Numbered from the stretch's first letter, positions 33,821 through 43,352 are shown. The stretch: DNA of 64,000 nucleotides from PALSA-555 sp963731625 (GCA_963731625.1 CAVSWH010000004.1:620001-684000), one strand, 5' to 3'. The notes: generated by a model from the letters alone, not told the origin. Numbers and translations: made by a program.

Positions 33821-35394
33821 GTGAGCAGCACCGACGTCGCCGCGCCCCCCTCGGCTTCTGGGCCATCGCCGCGGCCCGCCCCGACCATCTCGCCCTCGTG
33901 ACGCCCGAGGGACGGGAGGTGAGCGCCGCCGAGCTCGACGGCGCCGCCAACCAGGTCGTGCACGGACTGCGTGAGGCTGGGCTCCGCGCCGGTGACGCGG
34001 TCGCGATGCTGCTGCCGAACTCGGCGGAGGTCTTCGAGCTCTACCTCGCGGCGCTCCAGGCCGGCTTCTACCTCGTCCCGATCAACTGGCACCTCGTCGG
34101 CCCCGAGATCGCGTACATCGTCCAGGACTGCGAGGCGAAGGCGTTCGTCGCCGACGCCCGGTTCGCGGACGCGGCGCGCGCCGCGGCCGACGAGATCGAC
34201 TTCCCCGCGGCGACGAGCCTCGCGGTCGGCGGCGACATCCCGGGCTTCCGTTCCTACGACGAGCTGAAGGCCGGCCAGCCGACGACCGCACCCGCGGACC
34301 GCACGACCGGCGCGGTCATGAACTACACGTCGGGCACGACGGGGAAGCCGAAGGGCGTGCGCCGGCCCCTCCCCGGCACGGCGCCGGAGGCCGCCGCCGG
34401 CGGCTTCGGCGGGATGCTCTTCCTCTTCGGGCTGCAGCCCTTCGACGACAACGTGCACATCTGCGGCTCGCCGCTGTACCACACGGCGGTGCTCGTGTTC
34501 GCCGGCGGGGCGCTGCACATCGGGCACACGGTGGTGCTCATGGACCGCTGGACGCCCGAGGGGATGCTGGATCTCATCGACCGCTACCGGGTCACGAACA
34601 CGCACATGGTGCCGACGCAGTTCGTGCGCCTGCTCGGCCTGCCCGACGACGTGAAGGCGCGCTACGACGTGTCGGCGCTGCGCCACATGGTCCACGCCGC
34701 CGCGCCGTGCCCTCCCGACGTGAAGCGGGCGATGCTCGAGTGGTGGGGCCCGGTGATCGACGAGTACTACGCCGCGAGCGAGGGCGGCGGCACGATCGTC
34801 TACGCCGCCGAGTGGCTCGAGCATCCGGGCACGGTCGGGCGCGCCTGGCCGATCTCGGAGGTCGTGGTCCTCGACGACGACGGCAACGTGCTGCCGCCGG
34901 GCGAGGTCGGCACGGTCTACATGCACATGCAGACCGGCAACTTCGAGTACTACAAGGACGAGGACAAGACGGCGCGCAGCCGGCACGGGAAGTTCTTCAC
35001 CGTGGGCGACGTCGGCTACCTCGACGACGACGGCTGGCTGTTCCTCCGCGACCGCAAGACCGACATGATCATCTCGGGCGGCGCCAACATCTACCCGGCG
35101 GAGATCGAGTCGGTGCTGATCATGCACCCCGCGGTCGCCGACGTCGCGGTGTTCGGCATCCCCCACGAGGACTGGGGCGAGGAGGTCAAGGCGGTCGTCG
35201 AGCCCGTCGACGACGCGACGCCGGGACCCGCGCTCGAGGCGGAGATCCTCGCGTGGTCGAAGGACAAGCTGGCGAAGTACAAGACGCCCCGCTCGATCGA
35301 CTTCGTCGCCGAGCTGCCCCGCGACCCGAACGGCAAGCTCTACAAGCGCAAGCTGCGCGACCCGTACTGGGTCGACCACGAGCGCGCCATCTAG
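33821..35394 (+). CDS. Acyl-CoA synthetase (AMP-forming), frameshift near N-terminus at 33845-33850
   Basis: AMP-binding ligase. GTG33821, preceded by GGAG, opens MSSTDVAAPP. Family-like sequence GFWAIAAARPDHLALVTPEG continues in another frame, and a run of six C at 33845-33850 lies at the junction. One additional C would give a continuous 524-aa protein, so a homopolymer error or real one-base loss is likely; otherwise the protein starts at GTG33898 and lacks ~25 residues. Downstream features are intact: P-loop NYTSGTTGKPKGV, EYYAASEGGG, and lid RKTDMIISGGANIYPAEIE, ending FVAELPRDPNGKLYKRKLR. It differs from the FadD19-like genes and resembles crotonobetaine/long-chain-type ligases. Confidence 0.85.
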
Positions 35395-35573
35395 GCGCGG
35401 GTCATCGTCGTCTCGGCGCCGCACGTCGGGCAGTGGAAGGGCCGACGGTGGGCCTTGAAGCGGCGGTAGCCGTAGACGACGAAGGGGAAGGACACACCGG
35501 GGACCTTGCGGGTGGCCTCGACGCGCCCGTGGGTCGGACAGATCCCCGTGCGGGTCTGGGTCCGCTCGGCCAT
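35391..35573 (-). CDS. Small zinc-ribbon protein
   Basis: 60-aa protein. ICPTHGRVEA near residue 11 and FHCPTCGAE near residue 47 provide a CxxH and a CxxC knuckle separated by a basic/aromatic stretch (YGYRRFKAHRR), consistent with one structural zinc. ATG with AGGGGAG upstream. It is convergent with and overlaps the ligase gene by 4 nt, and precedes the ABC-exporter permease stop in the same orientation. Function unknown; nucleic-acid or protein binding is possible. Confidence 0.65.
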   Translation of the reverse strand: MAERTQTRTGICPTHGRVEATRKVPGVSFPFVVYGYRRFKAHRRPFHCPTCGAETTMTRA

Positions 35574-35586
35574 GTCTCCCCTCCGA

Positions 35587-36399
35587 TCAGTGCCCGCGCG
35601 GCAGCCAGCTGAAGCGTCGGAGCGCGACGAGGAGCCCGAAGGCGCCCCACGCGGCGACGATGAGCAGGTCCCAGACGGCGAAGCCGGACCCGGTCGTGTG
35701 CGGGTTGTACGCCACGAGCAGCGCGGATGCGAGGTGGCGCACGGGGAACACGTCGGCGATGTCGACGAGCCAGGCGGGCAGCTGGCCGGCGGGGACGAAC
35801 ACCCCGGAGATGAAGTACAGGGGCAGGACGATGGCCTGGGTGATGGGCTGCGCCGCGTCCTCGTTGCGGATCACCGACGCGAGCGCGTAGCCGAGGCAGC
35901 AGAACGACAGCGCCCCGATGACGACGGTGACCGCGAGCGCGGGCGCGGTCCCGGCCCGGATGTGCGCCCCGTAGAACAGCCAGCCGATCGTGAGCAGCAG
36001 GGTGGTGATGCCGAGCGCGACGACCACCGCGGTGAGGGCCCGGCCGGCGATGAGCGCCGCGGCCGACACCGGGGTGGCGCGGCGGCGCTTCAGCACACCG
36101 GTCTCGCGCTGGGCGGTCACCGAGATCACGAGGTTCACGAACGCCGCGGCGATGATCCCCAACGCGATGATGCCGGGGACGTAGTAGGTGGACGTGTCGA
36201 TGCGCCCGCCCGGGACCTTCACGGTGTACGACCCGAAGACGGACGCGAAGATGACGAGGAACAGGACGGGCAGCGCGAGCGTGAAGAAGCGCGACTGGCG
36301 GTTGCGCAGGAAGGCGCGGAGCTCGTAGCGGAACTGGTGCAGCGCGAGGCGCGTCGCCGAGGCCGGCTGGGGATGGGTCGTGGGGACGGACGCGGCCAT
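35587..36399 (-). CDS. ABC-2 type exporter permease
   Basis: Membrane protein of 270 aa with about six hydrophobic segments; LALPVLFLVIFASVFGSY opens the membrane part, RETGVLKRRRATPVS is the conserved cytosolic loop of ABC-2 permeases, and PLYFISGVFVPAGQLPAWLVDIAD is the family signature region. ATG36399 overlaps the ATPase stop by one base. Together they resemble DrrAB-type drug or lipid exporters. Substrate is unknown; export of toxic pathway intermediates is a reasonable but unproven idea. Confidence 0.88.
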   Translation of the reverse strand: MAASVPTTHPQPASATRLALHQFRYELRAFLRNRQSRFFTLALPVLFLVIFASVFGSYTVKVPGGRIDTSTYYVPGIIALGIIAAAFVNLVISVTAQRETGVLKRRRATPVSAAALIAGRALTAVVVALGITTLLLTIGWLFYGAHIRAGTAPALAVTVVIGALSFCCLGYALASVIRNEDAAQPITQAIVLPLYFISGVFVPAGQLPAWLVDIADVFPVRHLASALLVAYNPHTTGSGFAVWDLLIVAAWGAFGLLVALRRFSWLPRGH

Positions 36400-37358
36400 C
36401 AGTCGGCGCGGGGGTCGGTGAGCGCGAGATACACGTCTTCGAGGCTCGGGCGGTGCACCTCCAGGTCGGGGAGGTCGAGGTGGCGGCCCTCGGCCCACCG
36501 GGTCAAGGGCGCGAGGACGCCGACGGGCGACGCGGCCCGGAGGAGCAGGCGCGCCCCCTCCTGCTCCTCGAGCGCGTCGCGGACGGCGGACGGCAGCTCG
36601 TCGAGGGTGGTGCCGTCGGGCAGGGTGAAGCTGATCTCGGCGGGGGCGTGCTCCCGACCGGCGAGCGTGCCGGGGGGACCTTCGGCGACGATCTGTCCCC
36701 GGTTCAGGACGGCGACCCGGTCGGCGAGGTGCTCCGCCTCCTCCATGTAGTGGGTCGTGAGGAACACGCTCACGCCGAGCGCACGCAGCCCGGCGATCAT
36801 CTCCCACGCCCCGCGGCGGGCCTGGGGGTCGAAGCCGGTGGTGGGCTCGTCGAGGAACAGCAGCTCGGGGTCGCCGATGAGGGCGAGCGCCACGTCGAGG
36901 CGTCGCTTCTCGCCGCCGGAGAGCCGGGTCGCCATCGCGTCCGCGTGGTCGGCGAGCCCGACGAGCGCGAGCGTCTCGCCGACGTCGCGCGGCTGGGGGT
37001 AGTACCCGGCGTAGAGCTCGAGGCACTCGGCGGCGCTGAGGTCGCGCTCGGGCTCGGATTCCTGGAGCACGACGCCGACCCGCGCCCGCCAGGACGCGTC
37101 GGCGTGCTCCGGGTCCTCGCCGAGCACCGCGACGTCGCCGCCCGTGCGGTGCCGGTAGCCCTCGAGGATCTCGACCGTCGTGGTCTTGCCCGCGCCGTTC
37201 GGGCCGAGGAAGGCGAAGACCTCCCCGCGCGCCACGCGCAGGTCGACGCCGCGCACCGCCTCGAAGGGCCCGTAGTGCATGCGCAGGCCGGTGACGGCGA
37301 TGACGGGCTCGGGGCCGCCGCCCGTCGCGGTGCCGACACGCTCGGGCGTCGTCTGCAT
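36399..37358 (-). CDS. ABC-2 type exporter ATPase (DrrA-like)
   Basis: ATPase of 319 aa. Walker A GPNGAGKTTTVEIL, signature LSGGEKRRLDVALAL, Walker B LLFLDEPTTGFDP and the switch His in FLTTHYMEEAE are all present; a C-terminal regulatory extension of ~90 residues follows, typical of DrrA/NodI-type proteins. ATG37358 has a GAGGGGGG ribosome site. Coupled to the permease gene by a one-base overlap. It is 25 nt downstream of an F420-type oxidoreductase gene. Confidence 0.9.
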   Translation of the reverse strand: MQTTPERVGTATGGGPEPVIAVTGLRMHYGPFEAVRGVDLRVARGEVFAFLGPNGAGKTTTVEILEGYRHRTGGDVAVLGEDPEHADASWRARVGVVLQESEPERDLSAAECLELYAGYYPQPRDVGETLALVGLADHADAMATRLSGGEKRRLDVALALIGDPELLFLDEPTTGFDPQARRGAWEMIAGLRALGVSVFLTTHYMEEAEHLADRVAVLNRGQIVAEGPPGTLAGREHAPAEISFTLPDGTTLDELPSAVRDALEEQEGARLLLRAASPVGVLAPLTRWAEGRHLDLPDLEVHRPSLEDVYLALTDPRAD

Positions 37359-37383
37359 CTCGCCCCCCTCGCCGGCGCGGACC

Positions 37384-38337
37384 CTAGTCGGCGACGGCGG
37401 CGAACCGTTCCGTGAGCAGCGCGCCGACCTCGCGGACGGTCGCGGGCGGCGCGAACGGCAGGTTGAAGATCGGCTCGTCGATCCCCGCGTCGAGGATCGC
37501 GGCGACCTGCTCGGTGACCTCGTCGGCCGTGCCGATCGTCGACGCCGCGGCGAACTCCGCGCCGGCGACGTCGGCGACCATCCGGCGCGTCTCGTCGGCG
37601 GCACTCGGCGACGGGGCGAGGAACAGCCCGCCCAGCCGCGTCGTCCGGATCGTCGCGGGGTCCCGCCCGACGTCGCGGCAGTGCTCGCGGAGCACCGCCA
37701 GCTTGTGCCGGACGGTGTCGAGATCGCCCGAGACGTTGCAGCGATCCGCGTAGCGGGCGACGAGCGCCAGGGTGCGGCGCTCCCCGCCCCCGCCGATCAT
37801 GATCGGCGGCCCGCCCGGTCGCAGCGGGCGAGGCACGTTCTGGACCTCCTCGACCCGGTAGTGGCGCCCCTGGAACGTCGCCGCCGCCTCGGTGAACATC
37901 GCCCGGCAGATCTGCACCGCCTCCTCGAGGCGGTCGAGGCGCTCGCCGGCGGACGGGAAGTCGTAGCCGAACGCGACGTGCTCGATGTCGTGCCACGCCG
38001 CGCCGATGCCGAGCACGGCGCGGCCGCCGGAGATCATGTCGAGCGTCGTGACCTGCTTGGCGAGCAGCGCCGGGTTGCGGTACGTCACGCCGGTGACGAG
38101 CGTGCCGAGCTCGGCCCGCTCGGTGCGCGCCGCGAGCGCGCCGAGCAGCGTGTAGGCCTCGAGCATCGGCTGGTCGGCGCCGCCGAGGGCGGGCAGCTGG
38201 TAGAGGTGGTCCATCACCCAGAGCGACGAGAAGCCGGCCTCCTCGCCGGCGGTCGCGAGCTCGAGGAAGCGGGGGAAGATCGCATCGTCCCCGCCGCCGA
38301 GGGTGAAGTTCGGGAGCTGCAGTCCGAAGCGCGCCAT
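37384..38337 (-). CDS. LLM-class (luciferase-like) F420/flavin-dependent oxidoreductase
   Basis: Bacterial-luciferase-fold protein of 317 aa. Family landmarks: MARFGLQLPNF start, FSSLWVMDHL, LGTLVTGVTYRNPALLAKQVTTLD, SGGRAVLGIGAAWHDIEH, and PIMIGGGGERRTL. This subgroup is mainly F420-dependent in actinobacteria. ATG38337 is chosen from the conserved N-terminal strand. Substrate unknown; a second LLM enzyme is at 56672-57664. Confidence 0.88.
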   Translation of the reverse strand: MARFGLQLPNFTLGGGDDAIFPRFLELATAGEEAGFSSLWVMDHLYQLPALGGADQPMLEAYTLLGALAARTERAELGTLVTGVTYRNPALLAKQVTTLDMISGGRAVLGIGAAWHDIEHVAFGYDFPSAGERLDRLEEAVQICRAMFTEAAATFQGRHYRVEEVQNVPRPLRPGGPPIMIGGGGERRTLALVARYADRCNVSGDLDTVRHKLAVLREHCRDVGRDPATIRTTRLGGLFLAPSPSAADETRRMVADVAGAEFAAASTIGTADEVTEQVAAILDAGIDEPIFNLPFAPPATVREVGALLTERFAAVAD

Positions 38338-38360
38338 CGCCGCGACCGTACCGCAGCCGC

Positions 38361-39101
38361 TCAGGCGACCAGCTGGTCGTGCAGGGCGTCGAGCGTCTCG
38401 TCGGCGACCCCGATGCCGCGCGCGTAGCCGCGCCACGACCCGTAGCGGTCACGGACGAGCACGGCGAGGTCGGCCATCGTCGTGGCGTGCGCGCCGAGCA
38501 TCTCGGGGGGCAGCCGCTCCCAGACGTCGTCGATGTCGGGTCGCGCGGCGCGGGTGCGGGCGTGCAGCGCGTCGATGACCTCATGGGTGAGGGCGTAGTC
38601 GGCGACGATCGTGTCGTCGGGCACGCCGAGCACGCCGAGGAGCACCGCCGAGAACACGCCCGTGCGGTCCTTCCCGGCCATGCAGAAGTAGACGGTGGGG
38701 CGCCGGTCGGCCTCGGCGAGGAGGTTCAGCGCCGCGGCGTACGCGCCCGCACCGTGCTCCATCATCGTCAGGTAGACGCCGGCCGCCGAGGTCGGCGGCG
38801 TCCAGTCGGGCGGCCGCACGATGTGCATCGCGCGGTCTGTCGTGGGGAGATGGACGTGCTCGATGTCGAGCTGACCGAGCCCGCCGATGCCGATCTCGTC
38901 GAGCTCGTCGTGGGCGCGGAAGTCGAGCGCGCTGCGCAGCCCGAGCTCGGCGAGGCGGACACCGTCGTCGCCCGTCAGGTGGTGCAACGAGTCGCTGCGG
39001 AACACCTGGCCCCAGCGCACGGTGCGGCGGTCGCCGGTCTCGTAGCCACCGACGTCGCGGAAGTTGACCGGCCCGGCGAGTGCGACCCGTCGCTCGCTCA
39101 C
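38361..39101 (-). CDS. Tyrosine/dual-specificity phosphatase, PtpB-like
   Basis: Protein of 246 aa. N-terminal NFRDVGGY and GQVFRSDSLHHLTGDD are typical of the MptpB (Rv0153c-like) family. The P-loop is CMAGKDRTG with Cys140 and Arg146 (Cx5R), the KDR form giving these enzymes phosphotyrosine and phosphoinositide activity. GTG39101 overlaps the stop of the thioesterase gene (GTGA). In mycobacteria PtpB is secreted to act on host targets; no signal peptide is visible, and nothing here indicates a host. Confidence 0.85.
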   Translation of the reverse strand: MSERRVALAGPVNFRDVGGYETGDRRTVRWGQVFRSDSLHHLTGDDGVRLAELGLRSALDFRAHDELDEIGIGGLGQLDIEHVHLPTTDRAMHIVRPPDWTPPTSAAGVYLTMMEHGAGAYAAALNLLAEADRRPTVYFCMAGKDRTGVFSAVLLGVLGVPDDTIVADYALTHEVIDALHARTRAARPDIDDVWERLPPEMLGAHATTMADLAVLVRDRYGSWRGYARGIGVADETLDALHDQLVA

Positions 39102-39778
39102 GGCCCGCCCGCCGCGCCGTGTGTACGTGCGAGCTGCGCGAAGCGCGCGTGCTCGACGAGGATGAAGATTCCGTGGGCCTCGACGCAGAGCCGGTCCCCG
39201 GCGTGGAGCGTGCCTTCGGTGTGGACCTTGCGTCCCTCGATGGACGCGACGCGCCCGGCGAGGGTGAGCTCGGTGTAGAGCGGCGTGGGGCTGCGGTAGG
39301 CGATCGTCAGGGTGCCGGTCATGGCGCCGACGCCCCCGGCGATGTTGGCCACGCCGAGGAGCTCGTCGAAGAGCCCGGCGATGATCCCGCCGTGCACGCA
39401 CCCGGGCGGGCCCTCGTACGCCGCGCCGAGCACGGCGCGGCCGACGACGCCGCCCTCGCGGAGCTCGCAGTGCAGCGGCGCCGCGAGCGGGCTGTAGAGC
39501 CCGATCATCGGGCTGAACGGGAAGAAGTCGTGCGGCTCGACCTCGACGCGGGGCCGGGCCGGCATCGACGCCCGCCACGGCTGGGTGGATCCCTCGAGGG
39601 CGTGCACCGCGCCCTCGACGCGGTCGGCCGCGTCGGCGAGCACCGCGGGGGGCGCACCCGGGCGGACGACGAGATCGGTGGCGGCCCGCAGCGCGGCGAC
39701 GAGGCGCGCCAGCTCGGGGCCGGGCGGGAACGCGTCGTCGGCGCCGTGGCCGTCGACGATGTTGGGCTGGTCGCTCAC
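39098..39778 (-). CDS. PaaI/acyl-CoA thioesterase-like hotdog protein
   Basis: 226 aa, GTG start. Helical N-terminal region, then hotdog domain with AAYEGPPGCVHGGIIAGLFDELLG, containing the HGG and acidic active-site region, and TGTLTIAYRSPTPLYTEL. Same layout as the thioesterase at 8134-8790. The stop overlaps the phosphatase start. A ferredoxin gene lies 30 nt upstream. Probable acyl-CoA hydrolase of the local pathway. Confidence 0.83.
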   Translation of the reverse strand: MSDQPNIVDGHGADDAFPPGPELARLVAALRAATDLVVRPGAPPAVLADAADRVEGAVHALEGSTQPWRASMPARPRVEVEPHDFFPFSPMIGLYSPLAAPLHCELREGGVVGRAVLGAAYEGPPGCVHGGIIAGLFDELLGVANIAGGVGAMTGTLTIAYRSPTPLYTELTLAGRVASIEGRKVHTEGTLHAGDRLCVEAHGIFILVEHARFAQLARTHGAAGGP

Positions 39779-39808
39779 GAGCCCGCCTGGGGGGACGGTG
39801 GGGCGGCG

Positions 39809-40009
39809 CTACTCCTCGACGATGGAGATCGCCTGCTTCGGGCACTGCCGCACCGCCTGCTCCACCTTCGGGCGCAGGTCGTCGGACGGCTCCTCCTGGA
39901 GGAGATAGAGGAAGTCGTCGTCACGGACCTCGAAGACCTCGGGAGCGATGCCCATGCAGATGGCATTGCTCTCACAGACGTCGAAGTCGACCACAACCTT
40001 CCAGGCCAT
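39809..40009 (-). CDS. [3Fe-4S] ferredoxin, P450-redox type
   Basis: 66-aa ferredoxin. Cys12, Cys18 and Cys56 (the last in QCPKQA) are the three cluster ligands, and the position of a fourth Cys between the first two is Asn15 (CESNAIC), the hallmark of single-cluster [3Fe-4S] ferredoxins that donate electrons to actinobacterial P450s. MAWKVVVDFDVC start and GIAPEVFEV are standard. It probably serves the P450s at 43404 and 28899; no dedicated ferredoxin reductase is in the window. Confidence 0.92.
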   Translation of the reverse strand: MAWKVVVDFDVCESNAICMGIAPEVFEVRDDDFLYLLQEEPSDDLRPKVEQAVRQCPKQAISIVEE

Positions 40010-40041
40010 CTCGCCTCCTCCAGTCCCCCGCGCCCGGGACT

Positions 40042-40827
40042 CTACTCGGACGCCAGGTTGGTGAAGTCCGGGTCGCGCTTCTCGAAGAACGCGGCGATCG
40101 CCTCGCGGTTGGCCGGGCCGCCGGTCAGGCGGGCGAACAGCGCCTCCTCCCGCCCGCGGGCGGCCGCCGCCGCGTCCCGCCACCCGGTGCGCAGGAGGCG
40201 CTTCGTCTCGACGAGCGAGACGAGCGGCATCCGGGCCATGGCGCGGGCGACGTCGAGCGCCTCGCCGAGCAGCCGGTCGGGCGGGCAGATGCGCCAGGCG
40301 AGCCCGCACGCACGCGCGTCGGCCGCGTCGAGCCACGCGCCGGTGAGCAGCGCGTGCGCGGCGGCCTGCGGTCCGAGCAGCGTCGGCAGCGTGAAGCTCG
40401 ACCCGGCCTCGGGCACCACGCCGAGGCTCACGAACGGTGTCCGGAACCGCGCGTCCTCGGCGACGAGCACCAGGTCGCAGTAGGGCAGCATCGTGACGCC
40501 GAGCCCGACGGCGAGCCCGTTCACCGCGGCGACGACCGGCTTCGGGAACGAGCCGAGCGTCGTGATGAAGCGCTGGAAGCCGTGCCCGGTGCGCTCCTCG
40601 GTCGTCGTCCCGTTCGTCGCCAGGCGGCCCATCTCGGCGAGGTCCTGCCCGGCGCAGAAGGCCCCGGCCGTGCCGGTGAGGACGACGACCGCCAGCTCGT
40701 CGGCGTCCGCCGCGCCGTCGAGCGCGTCGGCGAGGCCCTGGTAGTGCTCGGTGTCGAGCGCGTTGCGGGCCTCGGGTCGGTCGAGCGTGACGAGCCGGAC
40801 GCGCGCCGCGTCGTCGACGTGCAGCAT
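40042..40827 (-). CDS. Enoyl-CoA hydratase/isomerase family protein
   Basis: Crotonase of 261 aa. TLDRPEARNALD, GTAGAFCAGQDLAEM, AAVNGLAVGLGV and FVSLGVVPEAGSSFTLP are clear. Glu is present in PEAG while the first hydratase Glu position is Pro-Phe (RTPF), the pattern of delta3-delta2-enoyl-CoA isomerases (EchA/PaaG-like). Its ATG directly abuts the stop of the NTF2-like gene upstream, implying co-translation. Confidence 0.88.
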   Translation of the reverse strand: MLHVDDAARVRLVTLDRPEARNALDTEHYQGLADALDGAADADELAVVVLTGTAGAFCAGQDLAEMGRLATNGTTTEERTGHGFQRFITTLGSFPKPVVAAVNGLAVGLGVTMLPYCDLVLVAEDARFRTPFVSLGVVPEAGSSFTLPTLLGPQAAAHALLTGAWLDAADARACGLAWRICPPDRLLGEALDVARAMARMPLVSLVETKRLLRTGWRDAAAAARGREEALFARLTGGPANREAIAAFFEKRDPDFTNLASE

Positions 40828-41286
40828 TCAGCGACGGAACGGGTCGACGGTGAGGTGGCGGCTCAGGTCACCGATGAGGTCGCACAGGATCACCCGCTCG
40901 GTGAGGTGCCACGCGCCGTCGCGGCGCGCGAACCGGTCGTGGTACCGGCCGGCGATGACGATCTCGAGCGGATGGTCTTCGACCTGCTGGAGGACCGTGA
41001 AGTACGAGCGGGCCGTCGCGGTGCCGGCGGCCTCGTCGGCGTCGATGACGAGGTTGGTCGTCACGTGCTTCGTGCGGGGCGTGCCGTCCGGGTAGCGGCG
41101 GATCATCTGCTCCTGGATCGCCAGCACGGCCTCCGCGCCGACGACGCCGGGGTCGTCGGGGCCGCCGCCCTTGTAGGTGGCGTCGCGGAACAGCTCGGCG
41201 AGGCCGACGAAGTCGCCGGCGTCGACCCGCTCGGCGTAGCCGTAGACGATGCGCTCGATGGCCGCGCGGACGTCCGGGGCCGTCAC
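40828..41286 (-). CDS. SnoaL/NTF2-like protein
   Basis: 152-aa cone-fold protein of the SnoaL_4 type: VRAAIERIVYGYAERVDAGDFVGLAELF, TKHVTTNLVIDADEAAGTATARSYFTV, and GRYHDRFARRDGAWHLTERVI. Related proteins are dehydratase- or ring-hydroxylating-dioxygenase-beta-like. A catalytic His or Asp cannot be assigned confidently. It overlaps the monooxygenase-like gene upstream by 4 nt and abuts the crotonase gene downstream. Confidence 0.8.
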   Translation of the reverse strand: MTAPDVRAAIERIVYGYAERVDAGDFVGLAELFRDATYKGGGPDDPGVVGAEAVLAIQEQMIRRYPDGTPRTKHVTTNLVIDADEAAGTATARSYFTVLQQVEDHPLEIVIAGRYHDRFARRDGAWHLTERVILCDLIGDLSRHLTVDPFRR

Positions 41287-41591
41287 CGGTCCGTGCCGTA
41301 GGCCTTCAGCGGCTCCGCCATCTCGAGCTTGAAGTCGGCGATGCAGTCGCCGAGCGCCGCGCCGAGCGCCGCGAAGCCCTCGCCGCCGGCGTGGGCGTCG
41401 AAGGCGGCCTGGTCGGCGTAGCGCTCGGTCACGAAGAACGTGTTGGGGTCCGTCGTCGAGCGGTGCAGCACGTACTGCTCGGTGCCGGGCTCGTCGCTCA
41501 CGAAGGTGAAGAGCTGGTCGAACGCCGCGACGAGGGTGTCGGCCTTGCCCTCCTTCACGGTGATCGTGGCGATGACCGAGACCTGGCCCAT
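41283..41591 (-). CDS. Antibiotic-biosynthesis-monooxygenase (ABM/YgiN-like) domain protein
   Basis: 102-aa dimeric ferredoxin-like fold: VSVIATITVKEGKADTLVAAF, EPGTEQYVLHRSTTDPNTFFVTERYADQAAFDAH. Family members are cofactor-less quinone-forming monooxygenases or small binding proteins. Start ATG overlaps the amidohydrolase stop by one base, and its stop overlaps the NTF2-like start, so it is part of a coupled amidohydrolase-ABM-NTF2-crotonase run. Confidence 0.82.
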   Translation of the reverse strand: MGQVSVIATITVKEGKADTLVAAFDQLFTFVSDEPGTEQYVLHRSTTDPNTFFVTERYADQAAFDAHAGGEGFAALGAALGDCIADFKLEMAEPLKAYGTDR

Positions 41592-43312
41592 CAGTGCTGC
41601 CCTCCTCGCACGAGCGCCCCGGGGCGGGCGCCGGTGTCCTCGCCGCCGCGTCGGACGACCTCGCCGTTGACGATCGTCGCGTCGTAGCCGTCCGCCACCT
41701 GCAGGAGCCGGCGCGCCCCGGCCGGGAGATCGAAGTGCATCTCGGGCCGGTGCAGGACGAGCCCGTCGAGGTCGATCACGTTGAGGTCGGCCTTCTTGCC
41801 CGGCTCGATCGTGCCCCGGTCATGGAGGCCGTACAGCGACGCGGTGTCGCTCGTCATCTTGCGGATCACGAGCTCGACGGGCAGCCGCTCGCCGCGGGTC
41901 CGGTCGCGGACCCAGTGGGTGAGCATGTACGTCTCGATGCTGGCATCGCAGATCGCGCCGACGTGCGCGCCACCGTCGCCGAGGCCGAGGGCGCTCGCCG
42001 GGTGCAGCACCATCTCGCGGATCGGGTCCTGGGTGAACTGCGAGTAGCCGAGCAGCGGGCGCAGCATGAGCTCGCGCCCGTCGTGCTCGAGCAGCAGGTC
42101 ATAGAAGAGATCCCAGGGGTCGCGCCCGGCATGCTCGGCGAGGCACGCGATGCTCTCCTCGGGTGCGGGCTCGTAGTCGGGCGGCTCGCCGAGCCGGAAG
42201 ATGCGGTTCAGCCCGAGCCCGATGTACGCCGCGATGCCGTCGGCCTTCGGCGGGCGCTCGCTCAGGATGGCCGCCTTCACCTCGGGGTCGCGCAGGCGCG
42301 CCACCCGCTCGTCGAGGGGCAGCGCTTCGAGCCCGGCGAAGGTCGGCCGGTCGCGCAGCGGATGGAAGGTCTGGAGGCCCAGCAGCAGCCCGAGCGGCCG
42401 CCCCGCGACCTGGGGCCGCACGGGCACGCCCGCCTCGTAGGCGTCGCCGGACAGCTCGAGGAGCCGCTTCCACTGGTCGGGGTCGTGGTCGTGCTGGATG
42501 AGCGCGAACGTGATCGGCCGGTCGATCTCGTCGGCCAGCCGGCGCATCCAGTCCATCTCCCGGTCGGCTGCGGCGAGGTCCTCGCCCATGACGCCGGCGG
42601 GCGCGAGCTCGAACACGCCGGCGCCGGCCGCGCCGAGGGCTCGGCCCATCCCGAAGAGCTCGTCCTCGGCCGCGAAGGTGCCGGGGACCGGCTCGCCGTC
42701 GATCGCGGTGTGCGCGATGGTGCGCGACGTCGACACGCCGAGCGCCCCGGCCTCGATGCCCTCTCGGACGATCCGGGCCATCGCGGCGATGTCGTCCGGC
42801 GTCGCGGGCTCGTTGCGGGCACCCCGCTCCCCCATCACGTAGCCCCGCACCGCGCCGTGTGGCACCTGGGTCGCGACGTCGAGGGCGAGCTCCTGGTCGT
42901 CGAGGAAGTCGAGGAACTCGGGGAACGTCTCCCAGCCCCAGCGGATCCCGGCGCTCAGCGCCGGCCCGGGGATGTCCTCGACCCCCTCCATGAGCCCGAC
43001 GAGCCACTCGCGCCGCTCCGGGGTCGCAGGCGCGAAGCCGACACCGCAGTTGCCCATGACCACGGTCGTGACGCCGTGCCAGGACGACGGAGCCAACGTC
43101 GGGTCCCACGTGACCTGCCCGTCGTAGTGGGTGTGGATGTCGACGAAGCCGGGGGTGACGAGGCGCCCCGTGGCGTCGATCGTCTCGGCCGCCTCGTCGT
43201 CGACGCGCCCGACGACGCTGACGCGGCCCCCGTCGACGGCGACGTCACCGGCGCGGGGCGGCGCGCCGGTCCCGTCGACGATGGTGCCGCCGCGGATGAC
43301 GAGGTCGTGCAT
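41591..43312 (-). CDS. N-acyl-D-amino-acid deacylase / amidohydrolase-3 family
   Basis: Amidohydrolase of 573 aa. MHDLVIRGGTIVDGTGAPP is the classical start; His60 and His62 in VDIHTHYDGQVTWD are the first metal ligands; GVTTVVMGNCGVGFAP, GLGDGGAHVGAICD and GTIEPGKKADLNVIDLD complete the D-aminoacylase signature. It hydrolyses amide or cyclic amide bonds; in this context ring-opening or deconjugation is possible. ATG43312 is chosen from the family start. Divergent from the P450 gene across a promoter with a KstR-like palindrome. Confidence 0.87.
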   Translation of the reverse strand: MHDLVIRGGTIVDGTGAPPRAGDVAVDGGRVSVVGRVDDEAAETIDATGRLVTPGFVDIHTHYDGQVTWDPTLAPSSWHGVTTVVMGNCGVGFAPATPERREWLVGLMEGVEDIPGPALSAGIRWGWETFPEFLDFLDDQELALDVATQVPHGAVRGYVMGERGARNEPATPDDIAAMARIVREGIEAGALGVSTSRTIAHTAIDGEPVPGTFAAEDELFGMGRALGAAGAGVFELAPAGVMGEDLAAADREMDWMRRLADEIDRPITFALIQHDHDPDQWKRLLELSGDAYEAGVPVRPQVAGRPLGLLLGLQTFHPLRDRPTFAGLEALPLDERVARLRDPEVKAAILSERPPKADGIAAYIGLGLNRIFRLGEPPDYEPAPEESIACLAEHAGRDPWDLFYDLLLEHDGRELMLRPLLGYSQFTQDPIREMVLHPASALGLGDGGAHVGAICDASIETYMLTHWVRDRTRGERLPVELVIRKMTSDTASLYGLHDRGTIEPGKKADLNVIDLDGLVLHRPEMHFDLPAGARRLLQVADGYDATIVNGEVVRRGGEDTGARPGALVRGGQH

Positions 43313-43352
43313 CCAGCCCCCTGGCGATCGTGGACGGGCCCGTCGGCGAGAT